Below, one piece after another: positions 44,300-55,201 of a DNA stretch of 64,000 nt (positions within the stretch are counted from its first letter, which is position 1; every line of letters begins with the position of its first letter). The position numbers and the translations under genes were made by a program. This stretch comes from Amoebophrya sp. A120 (taxonomy: Eukaryota; Sar; Dinophyceae; Syndiniales; Amoebophryaceae): positions 9,445,865 to 9,509,864 of the forward strand of contig CAJINV010000001.1 of assembly GCA_905178155.1 (NCBI GenBank), read 5' to 3'. The notes beneath the pieces were generated by a model. It worked only from the letters and a program-made list of their open reading frames with translations. It was not told the origin of the DNA and did no database searches.

Positions 44300-47200
44300 C
44301 TACGGTTGAAGGACATAAATGCGCAGCAGGTATTCAATGAGGTCTGTTTTCGCATGTAAAGAAAAATCCACGACGTTTTCGTAACCCTGGTCCCGCAATC
44401 GGGTGTCGCAGCTGTCCGCGTCTCGTTGGGGAATGGCGCTGTAGATCTTTTGGAGGTCCTTGAGCGAGAGCTTTTTCAGTTTGTGTTTCGCAGTCTTGTC
44501 GTTGCCGCTCCAACCCACCGCTTCGAGCATCGTAGTCGTCATGAACGTAGCTAAACGCGGCTTGTCGCACCGGTCGCTGCGATGTTGACGATAAACAACC
44601 GGCTCAGGAGGATTCGCTGGCTGTTGTTCCGAAATGTGTGACGCGCTGCCAGAGTCTTTTCTCGGGGGCGCAGCAGGTGCAGGGCATTGTGGGTCGCTGT
44701 TGCTCAACATCTTGGCGCCCTTTATTCGCTTGGCGTGTGAGGTGGTGCTACTGCTATCTTTGTCAAGAGCTCTTTTTCGATCGCGAGCTGCGACCTTCGT
44801 CAGCGACTGACCCGCGTTCCGCTTGTGCGAGGGAGAGGACACGAGGGGCGCGTCATTCACTTCTTCGAGCAGAAAGGGCGAGAACGCGTTCTGCATATGA
44901 TCCCCGGAGAGGAATGCGTTCGTGAGTAGCTCTGCAATTTCCCAAACGTTGCGCAACAGGTTGCGCATGGCTTGGGACATGTGACCTACAAGAGGCAGAA
45001 CGAGCAGATTGTTGTTAGCTGCAGCGTGGGCGAGGCAGTCTTTCACCTCTTTTCCGTTGCCGCTCAGCACCTTCTCCGCGAACAGGCCACGGAGCCGATT
45101 CTTCGCGTACATCGGCGCCTCGCCACTCACCACCAGATCGAAAACCGTGCGCAGGTCTTCGTCACGCTTCGGCTTCAGCTGCCGCAAACACTTCTGCCCG
45201 TATTCGATCAGCGTGGCAGGCTTTTGGGCGTGCAACTGGCTCAGCTTTTTGAACAGTGCGCGCACGCTCGTGCGCCCGGGAAGCGCTTTGTCACCTAGAT
45301 CCACCCGGCCGTCGAGAACGTAAAGCACCATCCGCAGCGGAGAGCAAGTCTGGAGTCCCGCTCCATACTCGTTATTGGCCTGCGAAGAAGACATTATTTG
45401 CAGAATGTCACTCATGTCCATGTGCAGGGCGACTCTCTCGGTTTTCTGTAATTTCATGCTATCACAGCGGAGGTGACATACACATAGTTAGGTGGAAACG
45501 TTCCACCACGAAGAGAACAAAACCAGGCATCCATCACGTAACTGAAGTTGAATAAATCGATGTTGCCCACATCAAAAAGTCCATCATGTACCTGTAAAAG
45601 AGCACCGAAAACGGTGGATACGGCGTCGTCGCGGGAAAATTTGGCCGATACGTAGTCGAACACCAGCTGGAGACCGAGTTTTCCGTTTTGCAGCGGCGAA
45701 TCGCCCTGCTTCTCGGTGAACTTCCAAACGCGATCGAGTTGCCTGCGGATACCGTCGGTGATCTGCTTCACGGTTAACTTCTCAAATCGTTTGTCCGTTT
45801 TTCTGAGGCTTGCAATACGCTGCTTCATACTCTTTCCCGTGACCGACAGCTCGCGGAGCAGGAGTGTGCGCGAGTCTGTTTCTTGTTCTGCTATTGTTCC
45901 GTGAGTAAGCCGCCCTGCCGTTTCATCTTCGGCGGCAGGCAGGAGCAGGCGATTCGAACTTGAGGAGGAGGACGACGATGCAGTATGAGCGGGTCTTTTG
46001 TTGCTACCGCCACCACGCCCAGGCTGGAGTGACGCGTTATTTGTTGTGGCCGAAGCAGAAGAAGTAGGTCGAGGTCTCGCAGAGGATGATGAAGAGGAAC
46101 CGCTCCCAACTCGAATTGACTCGGCCGTGCCACCGTTGGAGGAGGAGGCCACGACCTTTAGCTTGGCGTTATTGCGTTCTACCGCCCGAAATTTTGTCGC
46201 GGGTCCAGTCGCGTCTTTTGAAACGACAGTGGTTTTGCTGCTGCCCGCTGGTCCTGCTTGTTTTGCGGCGTCGTTTAACATTTCCCCAAGGAATTTCATG
46301 CTGTGGCTCTTCATCGGGACGCTTTTCGCTGCAAGTTTTCGAGCAGGAGGAGCGTCGGTGGCTGCTAGCTTGTTAGCAGCTCGAGTTCGCTCCTGAAGAA
46401 AATTCTGCGCTTCCTTGATCAAGAGGCTGAGGCGTTCGCTCACCTGTCCGTGATGGATATTTTGGCTATCGTCGACGATGGCTTGCGTGGACTCGTTGCC
46501 GAAAGAGGCGGACGGTACGTTGACGCCTAGTTTGAAGAATTCGATGAGATGCACCGGAGAATCATGCAACAGTTCCCCTATCGTTTTGCCGTCCTTCGTC
46601 ACTCCTGCTTCGTTGATGTTCAGACGATACGCGTCGACGATTTTTCGCAGGTTGCGAATCAATTGAGATGGGTAGGGTTCTGGCAGAAACTCCAGGATGG
46701 TAGAAAACGCCCAGCCTGTCATGCCATCGAAAAGCCAGCTGAGCTGCGTCGGCTGCTTCGTTGACGTCGTGTCGGTGCCGGGTAGCTTGTACTTGGGGAT
46801 CTCGATGCGGTGTTGGTCCTGCAGAAACATCATGGCTTCCATGAAGCGCCTCTGCTTCTCCGCAACGGTTTTGGCGTCCTCTGCGGGCGATGGAAAGGAG
46901 AAGAGAAACTGGCTGGCGAACGCCTGTCGCAAGGCCATGCACGGTGGCTGAAGCTCAAACCTAGCCTCTTCCTTAGGTTTTTGCCAATCGAGCAGCGTGC
47001 GGCTTCCGCAGCGCAGGTTGGCACCAAGCTTCATCAAGCGCGCCACCATGTCCTTTTCACCGGCGGCCAGACACTGCGCCCACGCTGGGACGCCGGTGTC
47101 GATGTCCGGCATTTCGTCCTGCAGCGCTGCCATGACAGTGGTCAAATTTTTGTCGACGACAAAGCGCCAGACGCTGCAGATCCTGCCCACATCGCACTGT

Positions 47201-47889
47201 AGGAAAGAGTAGTGCTCGCGCAAGCTAATGCAGGTCTTCTCGTGAACGAAGTCAACACTGATCGACTCGGGAGAGATGTCGTGCGTGCTCGAAAGCTTCT
47301 TCAAAATGCTGAGGACGTCAGACGCTTGTTGCTGATTTGCCGGGGTACGATGCAGGCACTGGTAGAGGTCGCGAAGAAGGGGCGCAGCATCTGTCCACTT
47401 TTTCTTCTCTCGGCTGCCGTTGGGGACGTCCTGAAACACATCAAGCCAGCTGTCGTAGGTTCTTTCGAGTGCGTCCTTGAGAATGTCCTGCACCCTCTTG
47501 ATTTTCGCTCGAATTTCGGCGGCTCGCGCTTCATCGTAGGCTCGGGCTGCTTGCTGGAGTTCAGTTTGAAGAGCCGGAACGTCCACTTCCAGCAGCTTTT
47601 CGATAGCACGAGACTCCGTTTGAATGGACTTCGTTTCCTGCTTAAGACGCTTCGATTCTAACTTTGCTTCCTCCACCTCGGTTTCGGTCACCACTTCTCG
47701 GTTCTTTTGCTTGCGCAATAAATCATCTGCTCTCTTGGTTGCTGCCTCTACGTCGTCTTCAAGTTTCCGGAGGCGCAGATTTACAGCGTTTTGGCGACTA
47801 CGCATGCTGGCAAGCAAATCGCTGATGCGCTGTTCAATGTCCCGGTACCGCTGCCGGAGAACCTCGACCTGGTTCGACGACTCCGGCAT
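44300..47889 (-). CDS. Coiled-coil protein of unknown family, paralogue 2
   Basis: Proposed exons on the - strand: 47889-45592, then 45379-44300 (1125 residues). Same layout as the gene at 37121-40593: N-terminal coiled coil (Glu/Lys/Arg/Gln-rich, about residues 1-150), 'GVPAWAQCLAAGEKD' with 'MKLGANLR', a Ser/Lys-rich linker, 'LDRVWKF' and 'LQLVFDYVSAKFSRDDAVS' before the splice, then 'ANNEYGAGLQTC', 'CLRQLKPKRDEDL', 'YAKNRLRGLFAEKVLS', 'LLRNVWEIAELLTNAFLSGD' and 'AKHKLKKLSLKDLQKIYS'. The 212-bp intron (GTACAT...CAG) is at the same phase-0 position as in paralogue 1, so the intron predates the duplication, while the intron sequences look unrelated. N-terminal and linker regions differ much more than the C-terminal blocks. 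Function unknown. Confidence 0.72.
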
Positions 47890-48655
47890 ACTTTTTGAAC
47901 TACCTGGCTCGAGTCATCTTCATTTATTTCAAAAAACAGAACGAATGGGACTAAGTAGGCTGGGAGAGGAACAAGAACAATCAATTTATATATACTGTTG
48001 TTCACTCAAGATGAGACGCAAAAGGATATCGTTAGAGCTTTGCCATACAGTTACAGTCTTCCTTCACTCGTCTATACCCAGCTGACAAGAAAACCCGATG
48101 TTCTCGAGAAGATGGCTCCACTAGTAACAGAAAAAGTTTCGTGACCTATCAGGTGCGAGCGATGAAGCGGCGTAAAACTCGATTCGAGCGCGAGCGACTG
48201 CTTCTCTGGTCTCAGAACTAGCGGCATTTGTTGATCGTGAGGCGAAATACTCGCAAGACAAAAGATCGCTACCAAGCGAAGCCGAACTCTTTTTCGACGT
48301 AACTGTTACGATAGTATAAAGAAAGCTGCAAGTAGAGCAAGTGGCCCATGCACGCAGGCACAGGATGGCCATTGCCGAAGCAATTGGATTTCCCTCAGGG
48401 AGATCTCTGCGTTACATAGAATTTTCGTTTGCCAGTAGCAAATGTGGTAGCGTAGTAGGAGAGCCCAAACCAAGTCAGAATTTTCATCCTGCCGCATGAA
48501 GCAAGCCGCGACCAAGACCATCATTCAAGATAGAACGAGTCGACTTTGGTTGCGAGAGAGCGCGCCGCAAACCGCGATGATTCGATGAAAGTAGAGGTGA
48601 GTTCGCAACACGAGGGCAAGGCTTCATCTCTATGGCGATGACGGAATAGCCGACC
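47890..48655. other. Intergenic, 766 bp
   Basis: Nothing supported: short overlapping frames only, no repeat or hairpin noticed. Confidence 0.5.
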
Positions 48656-49990
48656 TCAGTAAAGATCAAAAAGACCACGAGGGTTGGACGTGGGTTCTGG
48701 AATCTTGAAGGATGCGACCCACTTTTGCTGTTGGAGGTTGAATGCCAAGTCGTTTATCATCACCGTCCGACTAGCGCTTTTCTTTCCCGGCGCATGCAGC
48801 TCGATCAGCACTTTTTCGTCCCTCGCTGCCTTTGCAACCCCGTCGTGCTCTGTTTCCCGTCTCGCGTTGCCCATTTCGCTAGCGCTTTGCATGACGGAAC
48901 CAAACCTGTTAAGGTCTTTCATGTCAGCCAGCACGACGGAAAAGAGCGGCGCGACATTGTTGCCGAACAAGCCCCCGCGTTGTCGAAGTCCGGACTGAAA
49001 TTGTTCGGGCGTCAGTTGAAAGTAAGGGCGCGAATACCAGCCGATGTCTGCCAAATGCGACGGATCGACGAAAGATATTTGGCGCTCTACACCGTACTGG
49101 TGTAATCCCACAGCCATTGTCTTGCCCCTCTCCCCTCGGATGTCGCTCGTGTCGTATGGCCAGTTCTCTTCCAGGTTTGGCTTCTGCGGGCCGGGAAAGA
49201 AAAGCGTCCACGCTTCTCCATACTCTTTTGTTGCCCAACCCGTTATCAATACTGCGACGGGCACTGATGAGGAGTCATTCCAACGATGTGTCCGCATGGC
49301 ACCAGGAAAAGATTGGCGAATCTGTGTGAGGAGGCTGCCTGACGGGCGGAAGCTCTTACTCACGACCGGGCCGCTTTTCATAATCTGCAGCTTGATCTCC
49401 TCAGCGCTCGGGTCGGTGAGCGTTTTGATTTTTGTGGTATCGATTGGCCGTTCTTGGGAGTAGAGGCTAGCGGGGGAAAGCGAATCCTTCACACTCAGAC
49501 CGCGTCCGTGCTCGACTTGGGCCTGCAGGTTTGCGCAGTTTATGTTGCAGACTGTAGCCACGTTGAAATCATCGGCACTGAGTGAGTCCTTGTTCAAAAA
49601 CGGCCACTTCTGAAAAACATCGAAATTCCCCGGCAGCTGTAGGTGTGGCGGGGGGGCGCGTCCTTCACCTTTTCGACCTTTTTTTCTCGATGGCTGTTCC
49701 CCCGCACGAACGGCATCACGGTACCACTCTTGTAGTCGCTGAAAAAGCTCTGTCGCTTTTTGGTCGTTGTTATGTTTGTCCGGATGGACACGCAGCTTCA
49801 AAGATTTAAAAGCCCGTTCGCGAAGGTTGTCATCACTGCACTGCTGCCGTTTGAAGCTTGGGTTCGCTAGCTTCAGCAGCATGGCAAGAGTTTCAAAACT
49901 GGGGCTATCGGCGAGATTCTCCTCGACGGATTGCAGGAACAATTGGCGGAAGGGGTCCTCGCTCGGACCAGAAGCTGCACTCGACGGCAT
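48656..49990 (-). CDS. J-domain protein with papain-like C-terminal resemblance
   Basis: The N-terminus carries a DnaJ-type J domain: 'RAFKSLKLRVHPDKHNNDQ' with the HPD triad that stimulates Hsp70 ATPase (about residues 58-77), then 'ATELFQRLQEWY'. A short basic stretch follows. The C-terminal two thirds contain 'EIKLQIMKSGPVVS' and 'VAVLITGWATKEYGEAW', which resemble the segments before and around the catalytic His of papain-family (C1) proteases, but the His and the usual 'NSW' are absent. The later part ('SFVDPSHLADIGWYSRPYF', 'QSGLRQRGGLFGNNVAP') is unfamiliar. So it is a co-chaperone by its J domain, with a possibly inactive protease-like module. There is no Cys/Gly-rich zinc region. Single exon of 444 codons. 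Confidence 0.72.
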   Translation of the reverse strand: MPSSAASGPSEDPFRQLFLQSVEENLADSPSFETLAMLLKLANPSFKRQQCSDDNLRERAFKSLKLRVHPDKHNNDQKATELFQRLQEWYRDAVRAGEQPSRKKGRKGEGRAPPPHLQLPGNFDVFQKWPFLNKDSLSADDFNVATVCNINCANLQAQVEHGRGLSVKDSLSPASLYSQERPIDTTKIKTLTDPSAEEIKLQIMKSGPVVSKSFRPSGSLLTQIRQSFPGAMRTHRWNDSSSVPVAVLITGWATKEYGEAWTLFFPGPQKPNLEENWPYDTSDIRGERGKTMAVGLHQYGVERQISFVDPSHLADIGWYSRPYFQLTPEQFQSGLRQRGGLFGNNVAPLFSVVLADMKDLNRFGSVMQSASEMGNARRETEHDGVAKAARDEKVLIELHAPGKKSASRTVMINDLAFNLQQQKWVASFKIPEPTSNPRGLFDLY

Positions 49991-50666
49991 TGCAAGTTTT
50001 CTGGTGGATCGAATTCGAAATTGGCTGCAACTACAAGAAATTCGGTCTAAAAAAAAAACGCCAAGTAGCCGACGTAGTCTATCGCAATCGTAATCGAGCG
50101 GCGAAGGTCGTCTTTTTTGGCTTCCCGATGGAGACCGCAGCAGATTCAGAGACGACTAAACACTAAATCACACACAAAGCTGCTTCAAACAGCGACAAAC
50201 TCGAAATCTGACTTTTGTTTTGCGAGGGTACGAAATGGAAAGAAAAAACCGCCACGAGCATCAGAAATCGAAGTCGCAGAAACTGTAGATACACAATAGA
50301 AAAATAAATTTCAGTTCTCATTCGCAGGAGAGGCCGAGGGCGAGGAGCTCGCACCAAAGTGGTATACTCGTCTTTGATCGCTCAACAAGTCCACACATCG
50401 ATAGCCGTCCGTAAACTCTGCAACATATCATGACCATACGACAAAATAAAACATGTGGTCGTCACATATCCGTTTCAGAGTCTATCATTCGCTTCAACTT
50501 TTTTCTTTATTTGTTTCGTTCCTTTTCCTTTGGCTGAGTTTGAGATTCTTTGCGTACAAGAAAAATATTCATTCACATTGTTGACAGATATCTTGAAAAG
50601 ATTTCAATAACTGTTCTCGATGTGTCCGTCACACGATTTGTAGATACTAGTACGATCATCATCCAA
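49991..50666. other. Intergenic, 676 bp
   Basis: No supported gene or repeat. The stretch near 50,400-50,640 is AT-rich. Confidence 0.5.
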
Positions 50667-52052
50667 TTATGAGTGCGCAGTTGCAAAAAGTTCTTGGACA
50701 TCCGCGAATCCTAGCCGTGTTGCGCAGGCTGATGCTGATTCTTGGTCGCCACCGCACGGAAGGTCTGGATTAGCACCAGCCTTCAGTAGCATTCTCACCA
50801 GCTCGACATGCTGTAACGACGCCGCGTAATACAACGCACTTATCCCGTGCTCGTCCCGGGCATCAACCTCGTTTGGCTGTGAGAGTCTGTTCAGTTGCTC
50901 TCTCAGCCCCTCCTCGTCATTTTCGATTGCGCGAATGGTCAAAAGCTTCGCAGTACTCGGCTTTGACGAGGAGGATGAAGGTCCCGCATTACCGCTTGCG
51001 GTCCCTCCACTCGACACTTGCTCTACTTCTGTGTCTAGTACACTAGAGCCATGCTTGAACTTGTGTTGCAGCAAGACCTGGCATTCAAGTGACCCACCCT
51101 CCTTTGCGAGTTCCAGAGACGTTTCGTTCGTCAGTGTCTTCATCGCTGCGGCGTGCGCTGAGCAGTGGTTTTTCAGTAGCTGCGCGACGACCGAAACCCG
51201 CGCATTCAGTAACGCCGCGTGCAGGGCCGTCCGGCCCCAACCGTCGCGCGCAATCACATCGGCTTTTTGCGCGAGCATGCTCTCGCATCCGTCCCAATCC
51301 CCCCCGGCGGCGGCGCGGATGAGACGCTGCGAGCGCGCTAGCGAAACGAAAAACCCGCGCACCATCGCCGCGTCGGCTTTCAGTGCGAATTTCTTGCTTT
51401 TTAGCTCCGTGTCGAATTTCTGCAGCAACTCGTCCAGCTCCCCCGTTTCGCGGAATTTCGCGCTCAACTTCCGAAAGCGCGCAATCTCGGACTTCGTCTT
51501 TTCCGACACCCACAGCAGGTCCCGGGCCAGGGCGTTCATGCTGGCCACGACGCATTCGAAAAAGCACCAGCCGCGGTTCAAAAATTCCGTGTTCGACACA
51601 GCTTCCTTCGGCACCTCGTCGATCACCAGCACGCGCGAAGTGAGGAAAATTCGGCCCATCAGGTCCCCGCTGAGGGCCGTCTTGAAGCGGCGCAGCTGTT
51701 CCTCCGTCCGGTCGTCCTTGCCGCTCTCGTGGTGCACCTGGGGAAGGGACAGGTAGTCGAAAAATAGCACGTCCTTCCGGTCCAGCAGCATCTGCTCGGC
51801 CATGGAACTCAATTTTGACCGGAGCGTCTCCACTTGAATTCCGTCGGGGTCCGGGCTGTAGCGCCCGAGCCACGGATGGGTCACCGCAAACACGCGCGTG
51901 GCGTCGCGTAAGTGGCCAAAGGCGTTGGCGGGGAGGTCCTGGCACCGCGGCATGCGTTCGCCGTCTTTCAGGTTGTACAGGAGCCAGTAGGCTTTCACCC
52001 AATAAACGCCCGGGTACTCCTCATCTTCGAGCGAGGGCGGCGGGGAGGCCAT
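50667..52052 (-). CDS. Ankyrin-repeat protein with N-terminal signalling-like domain
   Basis: 461 codons, single exon. The C-terminal part has ankyrin repeats: 'DGWGRTALHAALLNARVSVVAQLL' (about residues 272-295) and 'DEHGISALYYAASLQHVELVRMLLKAGANPDLP' (about 408-440). These mediate protein binding. The first ~210 residues carry the spaced motifs 'VFAVTHPWLGRYSPDP', 'LFFDYLSLPQ', 'SRVLVIDEVP' and 'LNRGWCFFECVVAS'. This arrangement (Asp-Tyr/Leu-Pro-Gln, then Arg-Gly-Trp-Cys-x-Phe-Glu) occurs in TIR/HET-like domains of algal and protist proteins, as far as I recall, and may be an enzymatic or sensing module. The middle is helical. The protein is probably cytosolic; no signal peptide or membrane segment is seen. 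Confidence 0.75.
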   Translation of the reverse strand: MASPPPSLEDEEYPGVYWVKAYWLLYNLKDGERMPRCQDLPANAFGHLRDATRVFAVTHPWLGRYSPDPDGIQVETLRSKLSSMAEQMLLDRKDVLFFDYLSLPQVHHESGKDDRTEEQLRRFKTALSGDLMGRIFLTSRVLVIDEVPKEAVSNTEFLNRGWCFFECVVASMNALARDLLWVSEKTKSEIARFRKLSAKFRETGELDELLQKFDTELKSKKFALKADAAMVRGFFVSLARSQRLIRAAAGGDWDGCESMLAQKADVIARDGWGRTALHAALLNARVSVVAQLLKNHCSAHAAAMKTLTNETSLELAKEGGSLECQVLLQHKFKHGSSVLDTEVEQVSSGGTASGNAGPSSSSSKPSTAKLLTIRAIENDEEGLREQLNRLSQPNEVDARDEHGISALYYAASLQHVELVRMLLKAGANPDLPCGGDQESASACATRLGFADVQELFATAHS

Positions 52053-52916
52053 GCTGCGCTGTAAAAGAGGTGCTGGATTATCTGTACACAGGACGCAAGA
52101 ACGAAGAGCAACTCACTGAATTTCAAACCAAGAAGCCGTGGGGAATGTGAAGAAAAAAGCGCGATCAAATCCAAACTACATTAGCGCCAAATGCTAGGAG
52201 ATCTTCACTAAACGAGCTGCGCTGAATCTGAAAGTAGATCTACGATCCTTTCTTCTTTGCCTTAGCCTTGCTGAGACGTGCTGGTGCTAGGTTTGTTTTC
52301 GGGGGCGAAAAGTCAAGGTCAACAAGGGAACCGAATCACTTCCCCTTACTCCCGGCGAACGACTGAAGCACACCGCACACGACCGGTAAGAAAGACCATA
52401 TCAGCAATGGAACGGAAGACAACTTTGTGATGGACCAGGGCACTCCAAGGTCTTGTCGTTGAGCTTTGATGCAAATGTTTGTAATTTTTCAGTGTGTTCG
52501 CGTTCCAACTCTTGTTGTTCTCCAGAAGCTGGGCGCCCGACTTTCCGTTTTCGTTTCGTATGACGAAAATTTGAAAAGCCGTGATCCCATCTTCAAACGT
52601 TTATCGAAGAAAGCTTTGCCCAAGGGATATCTATTTGACCGGTCTCATCATAATAGAAACATGTTCGAACGAAAAATGAAAATTACGGTGGAGCTATTGT
52701 ACAAAGGGGAAATATCAAAGGTGAGTGGGTAGCTGCGCTCTGTCAACAGCGTAAGCGCTTTAGTTACACGCGGGTCGTCGAAGGTGCAGCAATGATAAAT
52801 TGCACCAGCGCATCAAGGACGTCGAGTTAGAATCTAAATTGATAATGATAAGACTACCCAAGCCCCTCCAAGGGGTAGTAGCGTGGTCGAAACCCAGCCG
52901 GAGCTAAGTAAAACTA
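52053..52916. other. Intergenic, 864 bp, with an orphan exon-like segment
   Basis: Between two - strand genes. A + strand segment, 52493-52720 (76 codons, 'CVRVPTLVVLQKLGARLSVF...LLYKGEISK'), is bounded by a good acceptor (TTTTTCAG) and a consensus donor (AAAG|GTGAGT). I found no partner exons nearby, so I do not call a gene. The rest shows nothing. Confidence 0.4.
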
Positions 52917-54610
52917 TCACTCTGCGGCAACAAACTTGGTGTCGTCTGGTACGGGAAAGTCGACGGCGGGATCGGCATTGTTTTCATTCTCGAAGGTCAT
53001 TTCGTTTTCATCCACGACGTCCTCGGACCCGTTCGCGGCGTCCACTTCGGGTGGCAGCCTCGGCGCCAGACTGGCGTCCATGTCCGCCTCGTCGGGCTCG
53101 TTCGGGAGATTCGGGATCGGCAGGTGCACCCTTCCACCACCAAGCAACGACGGCAGCTGAGTCTGCAGGTCCAGGTCAAACAACAACTCTCTCGCGGTGG
53201 GCAGCTTCGCCTTTTCGTTCCTCACCGTTTCGAAAACATACTGGGCCTGCTTCATGGTCTGGCAATCAATGCCGAACACCCGGTACTTGGCTCCGCTGCC
53301 TGGGTTACACTGCTGCTGCACTTGCTGGGCCAGACTGGCGCGAAAATCGTCTGCGGCTTGGGAGGCGGCGGTGGCGGCTTTAGCGTCGACTTTCAGGAAG
53401 CAAACCTTTGGCCTGGTTTTCGCGTCTACCCACGGGGAGATTATCTGAGAGATAGATAGAGGGTTTTCATCTTTTTCATTGACTTACGTATCAAAGAAGA
53501 TTCATTCTCCGCTGCTCGTAGTCGTGGCATGATACGGCTGCTACTGTAGAAGCAACTGAAAAATAAGCCAGAGGAAGCGGGCTCAAGACTAGACAGAGAT
53601 ACGTCCAGGGCGTACTGACACTTAGGTAGAAAAACATAATACCCGCCAAGCCGCTTGAAATATTCGTGGTGCGTTGCACAGGTAGGCCTTGGCAAGCATT
53701 TGCGGGGAGTGGTCTTGCACCGATTGGACTAGTTGTCGGATGTAGCCAAAGTACTTCGTCATCCACACGCCCCATCCTTTCATATCAAAGAGCACGACCA
53801 TCCTGTTTTGTTTTCATCGATCTAACTTCAAGTTGAAGATGAAGCCCACAGACATGTGATGTTCATGTTCTTCAGGCAGCACGACCGCTTGCTTGACCCG
53901 TACACTGGGCAACAGCCCGACGTCAGCTAGCTTCAAGTTCAACATTCGAGCAAGAGCTTCAAAGTAAGTAAGTGAGAATTGCGAAGATTGAAAAAGAAAA
54001 AGCGAAGATTAGTCTGACTCAAACTCTCCACTTACCCGCGACAGAAGGGATAGTGCACATTTATGTCCCCGTAGTCCATGTGCTGGGGGAACAGGAGGTC
54101 TTGCTGGTAGTTTGCCACGGTCCGGACTTGACACGACCTCTCCACCCACTCGTTCGCGTTGCGAAGGAAGAAGTGCAGGTATTTCACGTACTCTTCCATG
54201 TTGTAATCCTGCGGGTTCCAGCAGCCGGTGCGAATCAGAATAATCGGCTCGCCGTTGGTGTTCCGGCCTAAGAAGGTCCAACAGGCCGAGCGCATGGCGA
54301 CCAGTTTTACGTCGGCCCTCGCCGAGGGTAAGCCGTATTTGCCATACCAGCTTAGCGTATTTTGCAGCATCGCCTCCGCTTTTTTCAAGTCCCAATTTCT
54401 CGCCTGCAAGTACCGGATCAGGGCGTGGTCGTTGTTTTCAAAAGATGGTATCCCGGCCAGTAGCGGCTGGGTCGCGGCGCGGAAAGCCTGCAAGAGGTTT
54501 TCCTTTTGTTCTTTCGTTACAAGCTCGCCGGCGACAACATTGGGCGTGGTCAGAGGGCCGCCCTCTTGGCCCTCGTTGCTGGCCACCGACTCAAATTCAG
54601 CTTCGTCCAT
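52917..54610 (-). CDS. Sec14-like CRAL-TRIO lipid-binding protein
   Basis: Phosphatidylinositol-transfer type protein that carries or presents lipids. Proposed exons on the - strand: 54610-54036, 53802-53643 and 53444-52917 (420 residues). Exon 1 has the CRAL-TRIO N part 'ALIRYLQARNWDLKKAEAML' and the start of the lipid-binding fold 'GEPIILIRTGCWNPQDY'. Exon 2, too short to stand out as an ORF, supplies the core 'VLFDMKGWGVWMTKYFGYIR', 'HSPQMLAKAYLCNAPRIFQA'. Exon 3 continues 'AWRIISPWVDAKTRPKVCFL', the usual Sec14 order, and ends in an acidic tail. Introns are 233 bp (GTAAGT...ACAG, phase 2) and 198 bp (GTATTA...TCTCAG, phase 0). The joined frame runs without a stop. No membrane segment is seen. 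Confidence 0.88.
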
Positions 54611-55201
54611 ACTTGTGCTGACGAGCGCAAAAGTTTTCTACATTCAAAGCTTTAGAAGGAGCAATGGGTCGTGTCGCAAATTTCTAAATGGGAAAAGCGG
54701 CCAAGTGGTAGTTGTATTTCGGGTAGAATGAGACTTTCCCCTTCGTTGTCACAGAAGGGCAGCCACGGGGGAAAAATGGTGGATCAAAGCTCGAGAGAGA
54801 AACCTCATGTACCAATTTGTGTAAATGGCTGGCTCCATGGACTGCAACACTTGGGGGTGAGAACTTGCGATCAGCTCGCCCTCGACGCGAAAAAAAAACA
54901 TGATGTAGTTGAAATACCGAGGGCATCCAAAAGCAAAACCGAAATGGATTATGTGACGACCGATACTGGATGCTGATGAGTAAGTATTGAGAGTACGTTC
55001 GTGTGCGTGCTCCTCTTTGACGAGCGTGTCACAAGAGCTGACCGTGAAACACATCAGTTCTTCCAGTAGACATCGAACCGGAAGTGCGGCACCGTTGAGC
55101 AAGGTTGTCAACTTTACTTTTTTTCTACTGAAAGAGGTTGTTTGTGCACAATAGACGGTGTGGCGCGGAGGCATCAAGTTGCGGTGTAGTTGTCGGCTGT
55201 T
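54611..55201. other. Intergenic, 591 bp
   Basis: Holds the 5' region of the Sec14-like gene and the 3' end of the next - strand gene. A 142-codon - strand frame (54749-55177) has no recognisable motif and I do not support it as a gene. Confidence 0.45.

Noticed and set aside
54749-55177. 142-codon - strand ORF between the Sec14-like and the fused actin-enzyme genes
   Set aside because: No recognisable family or signal; likely transcript leader or trailer. Parts read protein-like, so it is not fully excluded.
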